Source: Leptospira mtsangambouensis
GTDB taxonomy: Bacteria > Spirochaetota > Leptospiria > Leptospirales > Leptospiraceae
Reading direction: 5' to 3'
DNA: 64,000 nucleotides
Assembly: GCF_004770475.1 (NCBI RefSeq)
Contig: NZ_RQHK01000002.1
Coordinates: forward strand, 970,001 to 1,034,000
The notes beneath the pieces were generated by a model. It made no database searches and had not been told where the DNA came from. It worked only from the letters and a program-made list of their open reading frames with translations. Both the position numbers and the translations under genes were made by a program. Positions 36,564 through 45,543 of this stretch are shown here, in pieces. Every line of letters begins with the position of its first letter. Positions within the stretch are counted from its first letter, which is position 1.

Positions 36564-38153
36564 TCAATCTTCCAGCGGAGGATTTTCCAAGAGTTCGATC
36601 CCTTCGTTATTTTTGTGAAAATAATTCATATCCCACTCAGTATCAAAAAGAAGGGCCATATTTCCAAATAAATCTTCTACAAGTCCTGCGTTGGATGGGA
36701 TTTTGGTTCGGTCTTCCTTTTTCACCCATCGAGAAATCCCATAAGGCAAAATATGAATGGATGTATCGGCTCCATACTCATCTTTTAAACGACGTTGGAA
36801 AACTTCAAATTGGAGTTTACCCATAGCGCCAATGATCGGGACCCCACCACCAATCGTTCGTGAGGTGAAAAGATGGAGGATTCCCTCTTCCGCCAATTGG
36901 TCAAGTCCCTTCTTAAAAGACTTTAATTGTAAGGTATCTTTACAAGAGATGGTTGCAAAAAGTTCAGGAGCAAAACTAGGAAGAGGTCGTAAAGGAGGTG
37001 TGTTCCCCGTTGATAGTACATCTCCAATTTTATATGTGCCTGGATTGACTAGTCCAATGATGTCTCCGGGATAAGCAGTATCAACCGTGTTTCGATCTTG
37101 TCCAAAAAATGCAAAACTCGAAGAAAGTTTGACTGGTTTGTCCAATCGGTTGTGATTTACGTTGAGCCCTCGTTCAAACACACCAGAACAAATTCTTAAA
37201 AAAGCTATTCGATCTCTGTGAGCCTTATTCATGTTCGCTTGCACCTTAAAAACAAAGGCACTGAAAGGGGAATTTATCGGATCTAAATAATTTCCATCCC
37301 GAAGGGGGATATGATCAGGACCTGGAGCTAATTCCAGAAACTTATTTAAAAAAAGTTCGATCCCAAAATTATTAACCGCCGAACCAAAGTAAACCGGTGT
37401 TTCCTTTCCAAGTAAAAATGAATTTTTATCTACTTTTCCAATTCCATTTTCGACTAGATCAGTTTGTTCACGAAATGCAGTTACGATTTCGGAATCAAAC
37501 TGTTCATCCAAACTCGGATCATTAGGACCTGCCATACGAGATACGGCTTTTTGTTTTCCCCCTGGAGTCCTATCAAAAAGATACAATTGTTGGTCTCTGA
37601 GGTCATAAACCCCCTTAAAATCAAATCCGGTTCCAAGAGGCCAAACATCTGGAACAGCCTTAATCCCAAGAACTTTTTCAATTTCGTCCAGAAGCGCATA
37701 AAGGTCCTTAGTCGGTCGATCCATCTTGTTGATAAATGTGATGATAGGAATGCCCCGGTCCCGACAAACACGGAAAAGTTTAATGGTTTGTGGTTCGACC
37801 CCCTTACCGGCATCAAGAACCATCACGGCAGTATCGGCAGCCATTAGGGTGCGGTAAGTGTCCTCGGAGAAGTCCTCGTGGCCTGGTGTGTCTAGGAGAT
37901 TTAGAATATTGTCTTTGTATTCGAACTGGAGGGCTGCCGAAGTGATGGAGATTCCCCTTTCCTTTTCCATTGCCATCCAATCGGAAGTCGCAGACTTTCC
38001 TTCCTTTTTGGCTTTGACCGCTCCGGCAAGTTGGATGGCACCTCCGTAAAGGAGGAGCTTCTCCGTAAGCGTTGTTTTTCCCGCATCGGGGTGAGCAATG
38101 ATGGCAAAAGTCTTTCGGCGGCGGACTTCACGTTCTATAAGATCAGGAGACAT
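36564..38153 (-). CDS. prfC: Peptide chain release factor 3
   Basis: A 529-residue GTPase that recycles RF1/RF2 after termination. FAIIAHPDAGKTTLTEKLLL holds the G1 loop (residues 16-35), DTPGHEDFSEDT is G3, and FINKMDR is G4; the RF3-specific GRGVPIIGAMGKLQFEV-like block (VPIIGAMGKLQFEVFQRRL) is near 430. Length equals that of E. coli RF3. Its end is one base from the end of the convergent SpoIIE gene, and its start is divergent from the TPR-NHL gene. Confidence 0.96.
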   Translation of the reverse strand: MSPDLIEREVRRRKTFAIIAHPDAGKTTLTEKLLLYGGAIQLAGAVKAKKEGKSATSDWMAMEKERGISITSAALQFEYKDNILNLLDTPGHEDFSEDTYRTLMAADTAVMVLDAGKGVEPQTIKLFRVCRDRGIPIITFINKMDRPTKDLYALLDEIEKVLGIKAVPDVWPLGTGFDFKGVYDLRDQQLYLFDRTPGGKQKAVSRMAGPNDPSLDEQFDSEIVTAFREQTDLVENGIGKVDKNSFLLGKETPVYFGSAVNNFGIELFLNKFLELAPGPDHIPLRDGNYLDPINSPFSAFVFKVQANMNKAHRDRIAFLRICSGVFERGLNVNHNRLDKPVKLSSSFAFFGQDRNTVDTAYPGDIIGLVNPGTYKIGDVLSTGNTPPLRPLPSFAPELFATISCKDTLQLKSFKKGLDQLAEEGILHLFTSRTIGGGVPIIGAMGKLQFEVFQRRLKDEYGADTSIHILPYGISRWVKKEDRTKIPSNAGLVEDLFGNMALLFDTEWDMNYFHKNNEGIELLENPPLED

Positions 38154-38276
38154 AACTTGGTTTCCATGCTGTCTAAATTTAAGATTCTGTCGAGAATAAA
38201 GAGAAAACTAAAGGTCCAAATCCCAAGGAAGGGGTTGACTTGTAGATTATGTCCCATTAGATTGGGAGCGGAGGGA

Positions 38277-40316
38277 ATGTCTTTGAGAAAGTTACTATTG
38301 TTTTTCTTTCTATTGGTAAGCACACAAGTTTTCCCTCTGGACTTTCCCAACTTTTCCTTGGGGGAAGAGAATGCCAAGGAAGAATTCAAACGAGGACTCA
38401 CTTATAAAAATTTAAGAGAGTATTCCGCAGCCAAAGAACGATTCCAAAAGGCTGTCAATTTAAAGAAAGATTTTCATTTGGCCAGACTAGAACTTGCCAA
38501 CAACTATTACCTGCTAGGTGAATGGGAAGAAGCTCTCGATGAATTGGAAATTCTTGCTTCAAAAGCCAAAAATGATCTTCTCATTGTCAATAAAATTGAA
38601 GCTCTACGTTTGGCCATTGCCGGCGGAGTGACAGACAAAGAAAAAGTATATTTTAAAACGATCGAAGGAGATTCCATTCGGGGTTATCGGTTTCGTAATC
38701 CAGTGGACATCACTTTCGATGAAGATGGTAATTTCTACGTTGCTGGATTTGATACGTCCAATATCATTAAATTCAATGCACAAGGAAATCCTCTCTCAAA
38801 TTGGAGAGGTGGGATTACAAGAAAACTAGATCGCCCGGTTTCTCTCGCATATCATAACCAAAAACTTTATGTTGCCGATTTTGCCCGCGACGAAGTTTTA
38901 CTTTTTGATTTATCTGGAAGTTTTATTTCATCTTTTGGTGGATCAGGAAAAGGCCAAGGACAGTTTCGAGGCCCCTCTTCTATTTATATAGATTCCAACG
39001 GAAATATCTTTGTTGCAGATTCTGGAAATGCAAGAATTCAAAAATTCAATTCCAACGGAAAATTTCTTTTAGAATTCCAAGGTTCTGGTAATTCAAAACT
39101 AGGAAACCCGTCAGGAATTACAATCCATGATGGAAAAATCTATGTAGTTGATAAAGATAACATTCGAGTTTTAGTTTTTGATGGCGATGGTAATACTTTA
39201 AATATAATTCAAAAACCAGAATGGAAAAAACCAAGAAGCATTCGCATCTTAGATAACCAAATTTTTCTTACCGATGAATTGACCGGCATCTGGACCTATT
39301 CGTTGTTACATGGTGAGTGGAAACAATTGAGTAAGTTTAGAGATAAAAAGGGAGTGTATCGAGTTTTATTTCGCCCTTTTTCTACCAATATGGATTCTAC
39401 AGGAAGTCTCTATTTTGTAGATTTTGGAAAACACAGAATCGACATTTTTTCACAAAAAAACAATCTTCTCTCTAACTTAGATTTAAAAATTGAATCTATT
39501 GATACCTCTGGATTTCCAGACATTCATATTTACACTCGGGTTCGTAATCGCGCGGGCAAAGAAATCGTTGGAATTGACAGATTGAGTTTTCGAATATTTG
39601 AAAACGACAATATGACTCCTCTATTCTCTTTGGCCAACAAAAACAAGTTAAACGATAAATTAAGTGTAGCGATGGTTTATGAAAATAGCGAAGGATTGAA
39701 AAAAGGAAAACTAGCACTGGAAGATGGTCTTTTCCCTTTCTTTCGATCCCTACATGACAATGATAAAATTGCTTTGTACCGAGCAGGAAAAGATAGTAAT
39801 TTGATTTTACCGGAAACCGTATCCCTCCGTGATATTTTAGCAAAAATCAGAGATAGTCTCCCGGAGGAAAAATACAATTTCGGGAAAGCAAGTATAGCTG
39901 CCTTACAAAAACTTTCTTTAGAAACTGGTCCTAAAGCTTTGGTTTATTTGGTGTCCGGAGAAAGTAGAGAAGATAGTTTCCTTCAATACCAAAAATCAAG
40001 AATTGTGGCCTTTTCAAAAGCACATTCTATTCCTATTTATGTTTTGACAGTTAATCCCAATATTAATCTCGAAGATTCTTGGTCAGATATGACAGGGCCA
40101 ACAAACGGTCGCTACATCGTACTTGATGGAGAGGGAGAGGAACGCGAATTATACAAAAAATTGAAGTCATATATTGATTACCGATACATTTTGTCTTACA
40201 AAACAGATACAAATCCAGAACTCATCAATCGTTATATCAAATTAGCCATTGGAGTGGAACATCGGGGTGTGAAAGGTCGAGATGAAGGAGGATACTTTGT
40301 TCCAGAACCTCGTTAA
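38277..40316 (+). CDS. Exported TPR, NHL-propeller and VWA-like protein
   Basis: A 679-residue exported protein. A signal peptide (SLRKLLLFFFLLVSTQVFP) leads into two TPR units (about 33-100), then NHL repeats forming a beta propeller (about 138-430; for example GPSSIYIDSNGNIFVADSGN). The C-terminal 200 residues have the strand-helix pattern of a von Willebrand A domain, but the metal-site DxSxS is replaced by YENSEG, so it is probably not metal dependent. The ORF is open to 38031, yet ATG at 38277 has GGAGGG just ahead and begins the signal peptide. It overlaps the next TPR gene, indicating an operon. Confidence 0.8.
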   Translation: MSLRKLLLFFFLLVSTQVFPLDFPNFSLGEENAKEEFKRGLTYKNLREYSAAKERFQKAVNLKKDFHLARLELANNYYLLGEWEEALDELEILASKAKNDLLIVNKIEALRLAIAGGVTDKEKVYFKTIEGDSIRGYRFRNPVDITFDEDGNFYVAGFDTSNIIKFNAQGNPLSNWRGGITRKLDRPVSLAYHNQKLYVADFARDEVLLFDLSGSFISSFGGSGKGQGQFRGPSSIYIDSNGNIFVADSGNARIQKFNSNGKFLLEFQGSGNSKLGNPSGITIHDGKIYVVDKDNIRVLVFDGDGNTLNIIQKPEWKKPRSIRILDNQIFLTDELTGIWTYSLLHGEWKQLSKFRDKKGVYRVLFRPFSTNMDSTGSLYFVDFGKHRIDIFSQKNNLLSNLDLKIESIDTSGFPDIHIYTRVRNRAGKEIVGIDRLSFRIFENDNMTPLFSLANKNKLNDKLSVAMVYENSEGLKKGKLALEDGLFPFFRSLHDNDKIALYRAGKDSNLILPETVSLRDILAKIRDSLPEEKYNFGKASIAALQKLSLETGPKALVYLVSGESREDSFLQYQKSRIVAFSKAHSIPIYVLTVNPNINLEDSWSDMTGPTNGRYIVLDGEGEERELYKKLKSYIDYRYILSYKTDTNPELINRYIKLAIGVEHRGVKGRDEGGYFVPEPR

Positions 40317-42333
40317 ATACTTCACTCGATTCATATTTAAGTTTGGAATTTTAATTTTTGTTTCACTTTTATTCGGTGAATCAACCACACTTGAAGATAT
40401 TGCCGAAGGGAAAAGATTTCAAGCCGAACACAACTGCCGAAAAGCAATCCAATTCTTTCAATCGGCTTTACAAAAGAATAGAAACTCAATCGACGCAAAA
40501 CTTGGTGTGGCCAGTTGTAGTTTCCAATTAGGTGCTTTTCGCGAGAGTAAAAAATTCTATTTAGAAATTTTGGATCGAGACCCAAAACATATTCCGGCAG
40601 TAACTGGACTATCTGAAATTTACCTTCTTGATTCCGATTTTGTGGGGATATCCAAATTAATTGATCCATTACTGATTGAATTTCCAAACAATACTGCTTT
40701 ACGAATCACCGAAGCAAAATCTCTCCAAAAACAAGGAAAACTGGACTCTGCCATTTATAAAATCAACACTCTGTCTAAACGATTAGAAGAACCGTCCGAT
40801 TTGGTACGTATGTTAGCAGAATTGTATTTTACAAAACAAAATTATACAGATTCGTTCAATGCAATCGACTCTTATTCTAAAAAGGAACCAAATGACCCAG
40901 AGGGATTCGCATTCAAAGCGAAAGTACTTTTGTATCAAAACTACTTTTATCCGAATCAATTAAAAGCGGTTTTATCCTCTGTTGAGGACTCATTGCAGAA
41001 TTCATTAAATCTAGATCCGAAAGGAGAAGAAGCTCGTTTTTATTCTGTATACCACGATATCATTTTATCCAATTTTAATGGAGACAAGGAAATCAAAAAG
41101 AGAGCCTTTCGAACCATTTATGAATTAGCAAGAGAATATCCGGAAAACCAACTTTACCATAGCATTGAAGCTAACTTGGCTTGGGAGTTAGGAGAAACTA
41201 AATTTGCTACATACCATTATCGTAGAGCTCTACAGTTAGATGATTTGGATGAGATTCTTAGATTTGAAGCCGAAGAATATACACTTTCAAATGAAAAGGA
41301 AGAATCAAAACTAAGAAGAGAATTGGGTGACTATAGGAGAGACCGGTTTTACTCCGAAAAACACTCGTTATACCACAAGAGTTCTTTATTCCATTTAAAA
41401 CGGGCCAAAGATCTGAGCCCACAAACACCTGTGATCAGAAAAGAACTTCTGGAATTTTATAACCAAACCGGGGAATCAGTCAAATATACAAATTTACTAC
41501 TTAGACTTAGAGAAGAAGATCCAAACTCCTTCAAACTTCAGAACAAATTGGAATTTTCCATTAAAAACCTAAAAGATTCTTTGGAGTTTCGCGAAGGTTA
41601 TCTTCAAATCGATCCGAATTCTGTTTTAGATAATACGGTTCGTTACAGTCCAGAAGTTTATGTTTTTGATATGGAATCAAGTTTACCGTTCCCATATCAT
41701 TTACAGGCGGGAAGATTGTTGTCAGAAGCACTACGTTATAATTTAAAACAAATGCAAATGGTTCGTGTTGTGGATGGTGATGAATTTAAACAGATTCGGG
41801 GACTACTCAAGGAAATGAGTTACCATCCTTTTTCCCAAACATTACCCTTTGCCATTGACAATTTGCATCTTCTGGATTCAAAAAGAAAAAATGCTGCCAA
41901 AATACGTTATGTAGTTCACGGAAAGTATAAAATCAAAGATGGGGACATCCACCTAGATGTTTCTGTTTATGATCGAAATAGATTACGTGATATTGCAACA
42001 TGGTCCACAAACCAAAGAGGAAGAGATAGTTTGCCAACTGTCATCCATAGAATTGGGGAACGGATCAGAGACCTACTTCCCAAAGAAGGAAAAATACTAA
42101 AGGTCAAAAAAGATGAGGTCATTGTTTCCCTTGGAAAAGATGACGGATTAAAAAAAGATTCAAAATTAGAATTCCAGAGAAAGGGAAATCCTCTCTTCCA
42201 AGGTGAAATCACAGAACTTGGCAAATCCATTTCTTCTGTGAAACCAAATGTTCGCGGGTGGGAAAAAGAATTGGCTACCGGAGACAGTGTCATTCTTTCC
42301 ACGGACTCAAATAAAGAGAAGAAAGATAAGTAA
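40297..42333 (+). CDS. Exported TPR protein with a FlgT/CsgG-like C-terminal region
   Basis: A 678-residue protein with a signal segment (FIFKFGILIFVSLLFGES), about ten TPR-like helical pairs (40-420) and a C-terminal alpha/beta region (about 465-678: AGRLLSEALRYNLKQM, KIRYVVHGKYKIKDGDIHLDVSVYD, then GEKILKV-type strands) that recalls the nucleotide-free CsgG/FlgT/TolB-like modules of envelope proteins. TTG at 40297 is chosen over ATG at 40282 because AAGGAGG lies exactly five bases ahead of it. It overlaps the NHL gene by 20 bases, and its end overlaps the convergent gene by 44. Confidence 0.7.
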   Translation: MFQNLVKYFTRFIFKFGILIFVSLLFGESTTLEDIAEGKRFQAEHNCRKAIQFFQSALQKNRNSIDAKLGVASCSFQLGAFRESKKFYLEILDRDPKHIPAVTGLSEIYLLDSDFVGISKLIDPLLIEFPNNTALRITEAKSLQKQGKLDSAIYKINTLSKRLEEPSDLVRMLAELYFTKQNYTDSFNAIDSYSKKEPNDPEGFAFKAKVLLYQNYFYPNQLKAVLSSVEDSLQNSLNLDPKGEEARFYSVYHDIILSNFNGDKEIKKRAFRTIYELAREYPENQLYHSIEANLAWELGETKFATYHYRRALQLDDLDEILRFEAEEYTLSNEKEESKLRRELGDYRRDRFYSEKHSLYHKSSLFHLKRAKDLSPQTPVIRKELLEFYNQTGESVKYTNLLLRLREEDPNSFKLQNKLEFSIKNLKDSLEFREGYLQIDPNSVLDNTVRYSPEVYVFDMESSLPFPYHLQAGRLLSEALRYNLKQMQMVRVVDGDEFKQIRGLLKEMSYHPFSQTLPFAIDNLHLLDSKRKNAAKIRYVVHGKYKIKDGDIHLDVSVYDRNRLRDIATWSTNQRGRDSLPTVIHRIGERIRDLLPKEGKILKVKKDEVIVSLGKDDGLKKDSKLEFQRKGNPLFQGEITELGKSISSVKPNVRGWEKELATGDSVILSTDSNKEKKDK

Positions 42334-42850
42334 GAAGAACTTCTGAAATTATTTCTTCCTTTTCTTTGTTAAGATCTGGGATTTCCAACTGGCAGAGTTT
42401 CCCTTTGAGATAAAGTGATTGGACTCCTTCCCTTTGAAAACATTCATAGAGAATTGGACGCAAACGAAGAAAATTCTCTGATTCTAAATAAATTGGTTCT
42501 TTTGAAAATTCGTAATTAGCAACTAGCTTGTGTATGTTGGTATGTGATGTTTTTTTCCATTCCAAATCGACATTCGGATAAAAATAGAAATTTCCAGATT
42601 CATATTGAAGCTCCCCACGACTCAAGAGAGACTCGTCTTCATTTCTGACCCAACGGACATCTCCCGTTTCGGACAATTTTTTTTCACTAAACCCAACAAA
42701 TACAGAACCGAGGCCTTCTTGGTTCCGTTTGATTTCGATTAACAAAATTTGCGGTTTTCCGAATCGATTTGATTCCTCTAAAATTCTTTTTTTGGCTTCA
42801 TCAGAAACTTTTAATTTCTCTTTCTTTTTTTTAAAGGAAAACCAAATCAT
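42290..42850 (-). CDS. Unrecognised 186-residue protein
   Basis: I do not recognise this protein. It starts with a basic stretch (FSFKKKKEKLKVS) and an N-terminal half whose helix-then-strands order (SDEAKKRILEES, ILLIEIKRNQEGLGSVFVGF) is faintly like A-type Fe-S carriers but without their cysteines; only two cysteines occur, near the C-terminus. No signal peptide or transmembrane segment is visible, so it is probably cytosolic. Its 3' end overlaps the convergent TPR gene by 44 bases, which is long for this window. Confidence 0.65.
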   Translation of the reverse strand: MIWFSFKKKKEKLKVSDEAKKRILEESNRFGKPQILLIEIKRNQEGLGSVFVGFSEKKLSETGDVRWVRNEDESLLSRGELQYESGNFYFYPNVDLEWKKTSHTNIHKLVANYEFSKEPIYLESENFLRLRPILYECFQREGVQSLYLKGKLCQLEIPDLNKEKEEIISEVLLTYLSSLYLSPWKE

Positions 42851-42877
42851 TTATCTTCTGATCCCATTCTAATTACC

Positions 42878-43354
42878 ATGAATACATTTATCTATCGATC
42901 GAAGTTTCCAATCAATAAAGAAATACTCTTTCGATTTCATGAAGAACCAATTGGTTTTCAAACCTTAGTTGGTGGAACCAAAGGAATCGAAATCATTCAA
43001 CCACCAAAATCCTTAGCAATTGGTGAAGAAGTTATTTTTAAAATAAGAATCTTCCCCTTTTGGAAAACAATTTGGATCGCAAGACATATTGCTTATCAAC
43101 AAAACCATTTTTTTGTAGACCGCCAAGAGAAAGGTCCATTCTTAAAATTCCAACATACCCATTTGTTTTTAGATGGAACTGATGGAAAAAACTCATGTAT
43201 CCTTTCTGAAGAAATTGAAATCAATTTTTATCTCTGGCCTTTATCCCGATTTTTTATATTCCCTTTTCTATATTTTATGTTTCGGAAACGACACGAACTA
43301 ACGGCAAAACACTTTGGCGTAAAAGAAGAACTAATTTTTTGCCGGTATTCTTGA
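42878..43354 (+). CDS. SRPBCC (START-like) family protein
   Basis: A 158-residue protein with the pattern of a polyketide-cyclase/START-like ligand-binding fold: TFIYRSKFPINKEILFRFHEEPIGFQTL opens with the strand and two short helices of the family, beta strands follow, and the last long helix is LTAKHFG. A hydrophobic PFLYFMF patch lies before it. The ligand is unknown. It is divergent from the unrecognised gene before it and its end overlaps mgsA by 24 bases. Confidence 0.72.
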   Translation: MNTFIYRSKFPINKEILFRFHEEPIGFQTLVGGTKGIEIIQPPKSLAIGEEVIFKIRIFPFWKTIWIARHIAYQQNHFFVDRQEKGPFLKFQHTHLFLDGTDGKNSCILSEEIEINFYLWPLSRFFIFPFLYFMFRKRHELTAKHFGVKEELIFCRYS

Positions 43355-43765
43355 TCCGTAATCAATCAATTGGCGGCTGTATTCTCTTTCCATCAAAGGA
43401 GAGGAGATTAAAAAATCAGCACTGGACCTGTTACAAGCCATTGGAATATTATACAATACTGCAATTCGAAGCAAGGCCTTTACATCTGGATCATGTGGTT
43501 GTGCCGAGAGAGGATCCCAGAAAAAAACCATAAAATCAATTCCATCTTCTACAATTTTTGATCCAATTTGTTGGTCGCCGCCAAGTGGTCCGGAAATAAA
43601 ACGAAACACAGGAAGGCCAATTTGTTCATGAATCAATTTTCCAGTGGTTCCAGTAGCGGAGAGATGGTGTTTGCTTAAAGTGCCTTTATTGTATTTTACC
43701 CAATCTAATAAATCTTCTTTTCGATTGTCATGAGCAATGAGGACGATCTTTTTTGTGATCTCCAT
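43331..43765 (-). CDS. mgsA: Methylglyoxal synthase
   Basis: A 144-residue enzyme that converts dihydroxyacetone phosphate to methylglyoxal and phosphate, an overflow route around lower glycolysis. Family motifs are clear: IALIAHD-like VLIAHDNRKEDL, ATGTTG (phosphate site), SGPLGGDQQIG with the catalytic Asp, and FFWDPLSAQPHDPDVKALLR. ATG at 43765 with AAAGAA ahead is preferred over 43786. Both ends are pressed between plus-strand genes. Confidence 0.95.
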   Translation of the reverse strand: MEITKKIVLIAHDNRKEDLLDWVKYNKGTLSKHHLSATGTTGKLIHEQIGLPVFRFISGPLGGDQQIGSKIVEDGIDFMVFFWDPLSAQPHDPDVKALLRIAVLYNIPMACNRSSADFLISSPLMEREYSRQLIDYGSRIPAKN

Positions 43766-43837
43766 TTTTCTTTGAATTAGTACCATAGAATGATAGTTCT
43801 TGCCAATATCTAGGATTCAAGGAAAGTTTCCCTGTAA

Positions 43838-44644
43838 ATGAAATTTCCCATCCTATTTTTATGGATTTCTTTGATTTTCTTAGGAACCTTCCCGCTTCGT
43901 TCCAAAGAACCAAATCAGTCATCTTCTCCTGAAAATCGGGTGGAGTCCATTCTCCCCACCACTCCCGAATCCGGTTCCCCTTGGGGAGAAAATTCCGAAC
44001 GATTGGATACAATTCCTGTCTTAAATCTAGTTGATGAAAAAAACTCCCAAAAACGTTGGCAAGATGCAAACAAGGAGTATTCATCTGCCATTGAATATTT
44101 TGAATCTGCCAAAAAAAATATCGATAAACGTCGAGAAGATTCCAAAAAAGAAATCTACTATGAAGATAGATACGAATGGCAAAAACAAATCAGAAAAGAA
44201 AACAAGGAAAAAGAATTTCAAAAGTTACTCTTTGATTTACGATCACAAACGGTGGCTCGACTTGTAAAAGCCATGAATCTATTGGATAAAATAGAAAATC
44301 CAAAAGTAAAAGAAAGTGCACCTTATTTAGATTTAAAATCTGGAATTTATAGAGAATACATCAAACACCAAGAAGCTTATAAAAATTACCTACAAGTCAT
44401 TGATTTTGCAGAGCGGTATATGGATCTTTCTCCAAAAAACGAAGCGGAAGCGGAACCACACCGTTTGCTTGCACTCTCGTATGAAAAAATGGAACAAACT
44501 GCTTTACGTTCCAAAAACCAGGAACTCTACTATGAGTTCAAAGAACTAAAGAAAAAACATTTATTAAGATTTGCGGAAATCCACTACGGTCGCGATTCAA
44601 AAGAATATGCAACCATAGAAGAAAAAGTAGGAAGGGATTTTTAA
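43838..44644 (+). CDS. Exported helical repeat protein (possible flagellar-coiling FcpB-like protein)
   Basis: A 268-residue protein with a signal peptide (ILFLWISLIFLGTFPLRS), a Pro/Ser-rich spacer to about residue 60, and then an all-helical, highly charged body (KRWQDANKEYSSAIEYFESA to the C-terminus) with TPR-like pairs such as PHRLLALSYEKMEQTAL. Size, export signal and helical make-up are compatible with the Leptospira endoflagellar sheath protein FcpB, but I recall that family only in outline and treat the match as a suggestion. No flagellar gene is adjacent. Its end overlaps the convergent coiled-coil gene by 4 bases. Confidence 0.6.
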   Translation: MKFPILFLWISLIFLGTFPLRSKEPNQSSSPENRVESILPTTPESGSPWGENSERLDTIPVLNLVDEKNSQKRWQDANKEYSSAIEYFESAKKNIDKRREDSKKEIYYEDRYEWQKQIRKENKEKEFQKLLFDLRSQTVARLVKAMNLLDKIENPKVKESAPYLDLKSGIYREYIKHQEAYKNYLQVIDFAERYMDLSPKNEAEAEPHRLLALSYEKMEQTALRSKNQELYYEFKELKKKHLLRFAEIHYGRDSKEYATIEEKVGRDF

Positions 44645-45492
44645 GAAATTCCGAGTTTCTTTTTTAAGGCTCTATTTTCTTCGACAAGTTCCTTAATTTC
44701 TTGTTCTGTATATTCGAAAAGTCGATCTTGTGCCCTAAGAATTTTGTCCAAGTTCATTTCTTCTATTCGCGAATAGTTTAACACTTGTTCTGTTGCTTTT
44801 TGTAATTCAAGAGCTTGTTTTAACTCTTTTTCTCGAAGTTCATCCAACTGTTGGCTTGCCTTCACACGTGCATGAAGTTCAATCAATTCTTGATTTTTCA
44901 TGTCATTCACTTTATCCAATGCAGTATTGATTCCTGCTTGGGAACGTTTGACTAGTTCTTCATACTTCAGAATGGATCGAAGCGCCTCGTTTTCTTTTTT
45001 GGATTCTTCATATTCTTGATGGGCTAAAGAAAACACTCCTTCAAAAAAACCAACGTTTTCTAAGCACGAATTTCCAATGTCGAGGGCTGCCGCTTTGTAT
45101 GATTCGGATTGAATGGTTCGATCCAAAATCATTCGAAGTTCTCTAACATGAAGCGGATTTTCTAAAACTAAATATTTCGAATGACCTTCGACCATCTCTT
45201 GGATCTGGTTTACCCCGTCTTCGGTGGAAATCAAAATCAATGAAACAAAGGGATTGGCCTCGAATGAGGACGAAACAGTTGATTGGATCTGTTTCCATTC
45301 CGCAAGAGTTACTTGGAGGAATAAAATATGAATATCATTCGGACCGATCGTGATTCGATCCAATTCGTCCAACTGCATTTGGTTGACTTGAACTTTGATC
45401 TTCGAATGTTTCCAAAGCTCTACCGGAAAAGGTCGTCCTTTAGAAATATTCCAAATATAAGAAGTTTTCAAATCAGATCTCCTGTGCGACAA
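44641..45492 (-). CDS. Pseudo-receiver and coiled-coil protein
   Basis: A 283-residue cytosolic protein. The first 130 residues alternate strand and helix like a response-regulator receiver (IHILFLQVTLAEW, FVSLILISTEDG, YLVLENPLHVRELRMILD), but the phosphoacceptor Asp is not in place. The remainder (about 155-283) is one long coiled coil rich in Glu, Leu and Lys, with no DNA-binding or catalytic module. It may be a structural or scaffold protein that kept the receiver fold for binding. It is a single gene, 51 bases downstream of lptF-like transcription on the other side. Confidence 0.6.
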   Translation of the reverse strand: MSHRRSDLKTSYIWNISKGRPFPVELWKHSKIKVQVNQMQLDELDRITIGPNDIHILFLQVTLAEWKQIQSTVSSSFEANPFVSLILISTEDGVNQIQEMVEGHSKYLVLENPLHVRELRMILDRTIQSESYKAAALDIGNSCLENVGFFEGVFSLAHQEYEESKKENEALRSILKYEELVKRSQAGINTALDKVNDMKNQELIELHARVKASQQLDELREKELKQALELQKATEQVLNYSRIEEMNLDKILRAQDRLFEYTEQEIKELVEENRALKKKLGIS

Positions 45493-45543
45493 CTACTGAT
45501 TCTATAGGACTGTAGTAAGGGGAATTTTCTAGCAAATTTTATC

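Noticed and set aside
36757..37847. Long plus-strand ORFs opposite prfC
   Set aside because: They lie entirely antisense to a complete RF3 gene, have no ribosome site and read as low-complexity Ser/Arg-rich translations.
42290..42850. IscA or NfuA Fe-S carrier
   Set aside because: The strand order is slightly similar, but the cysteine motif of either family is absent.
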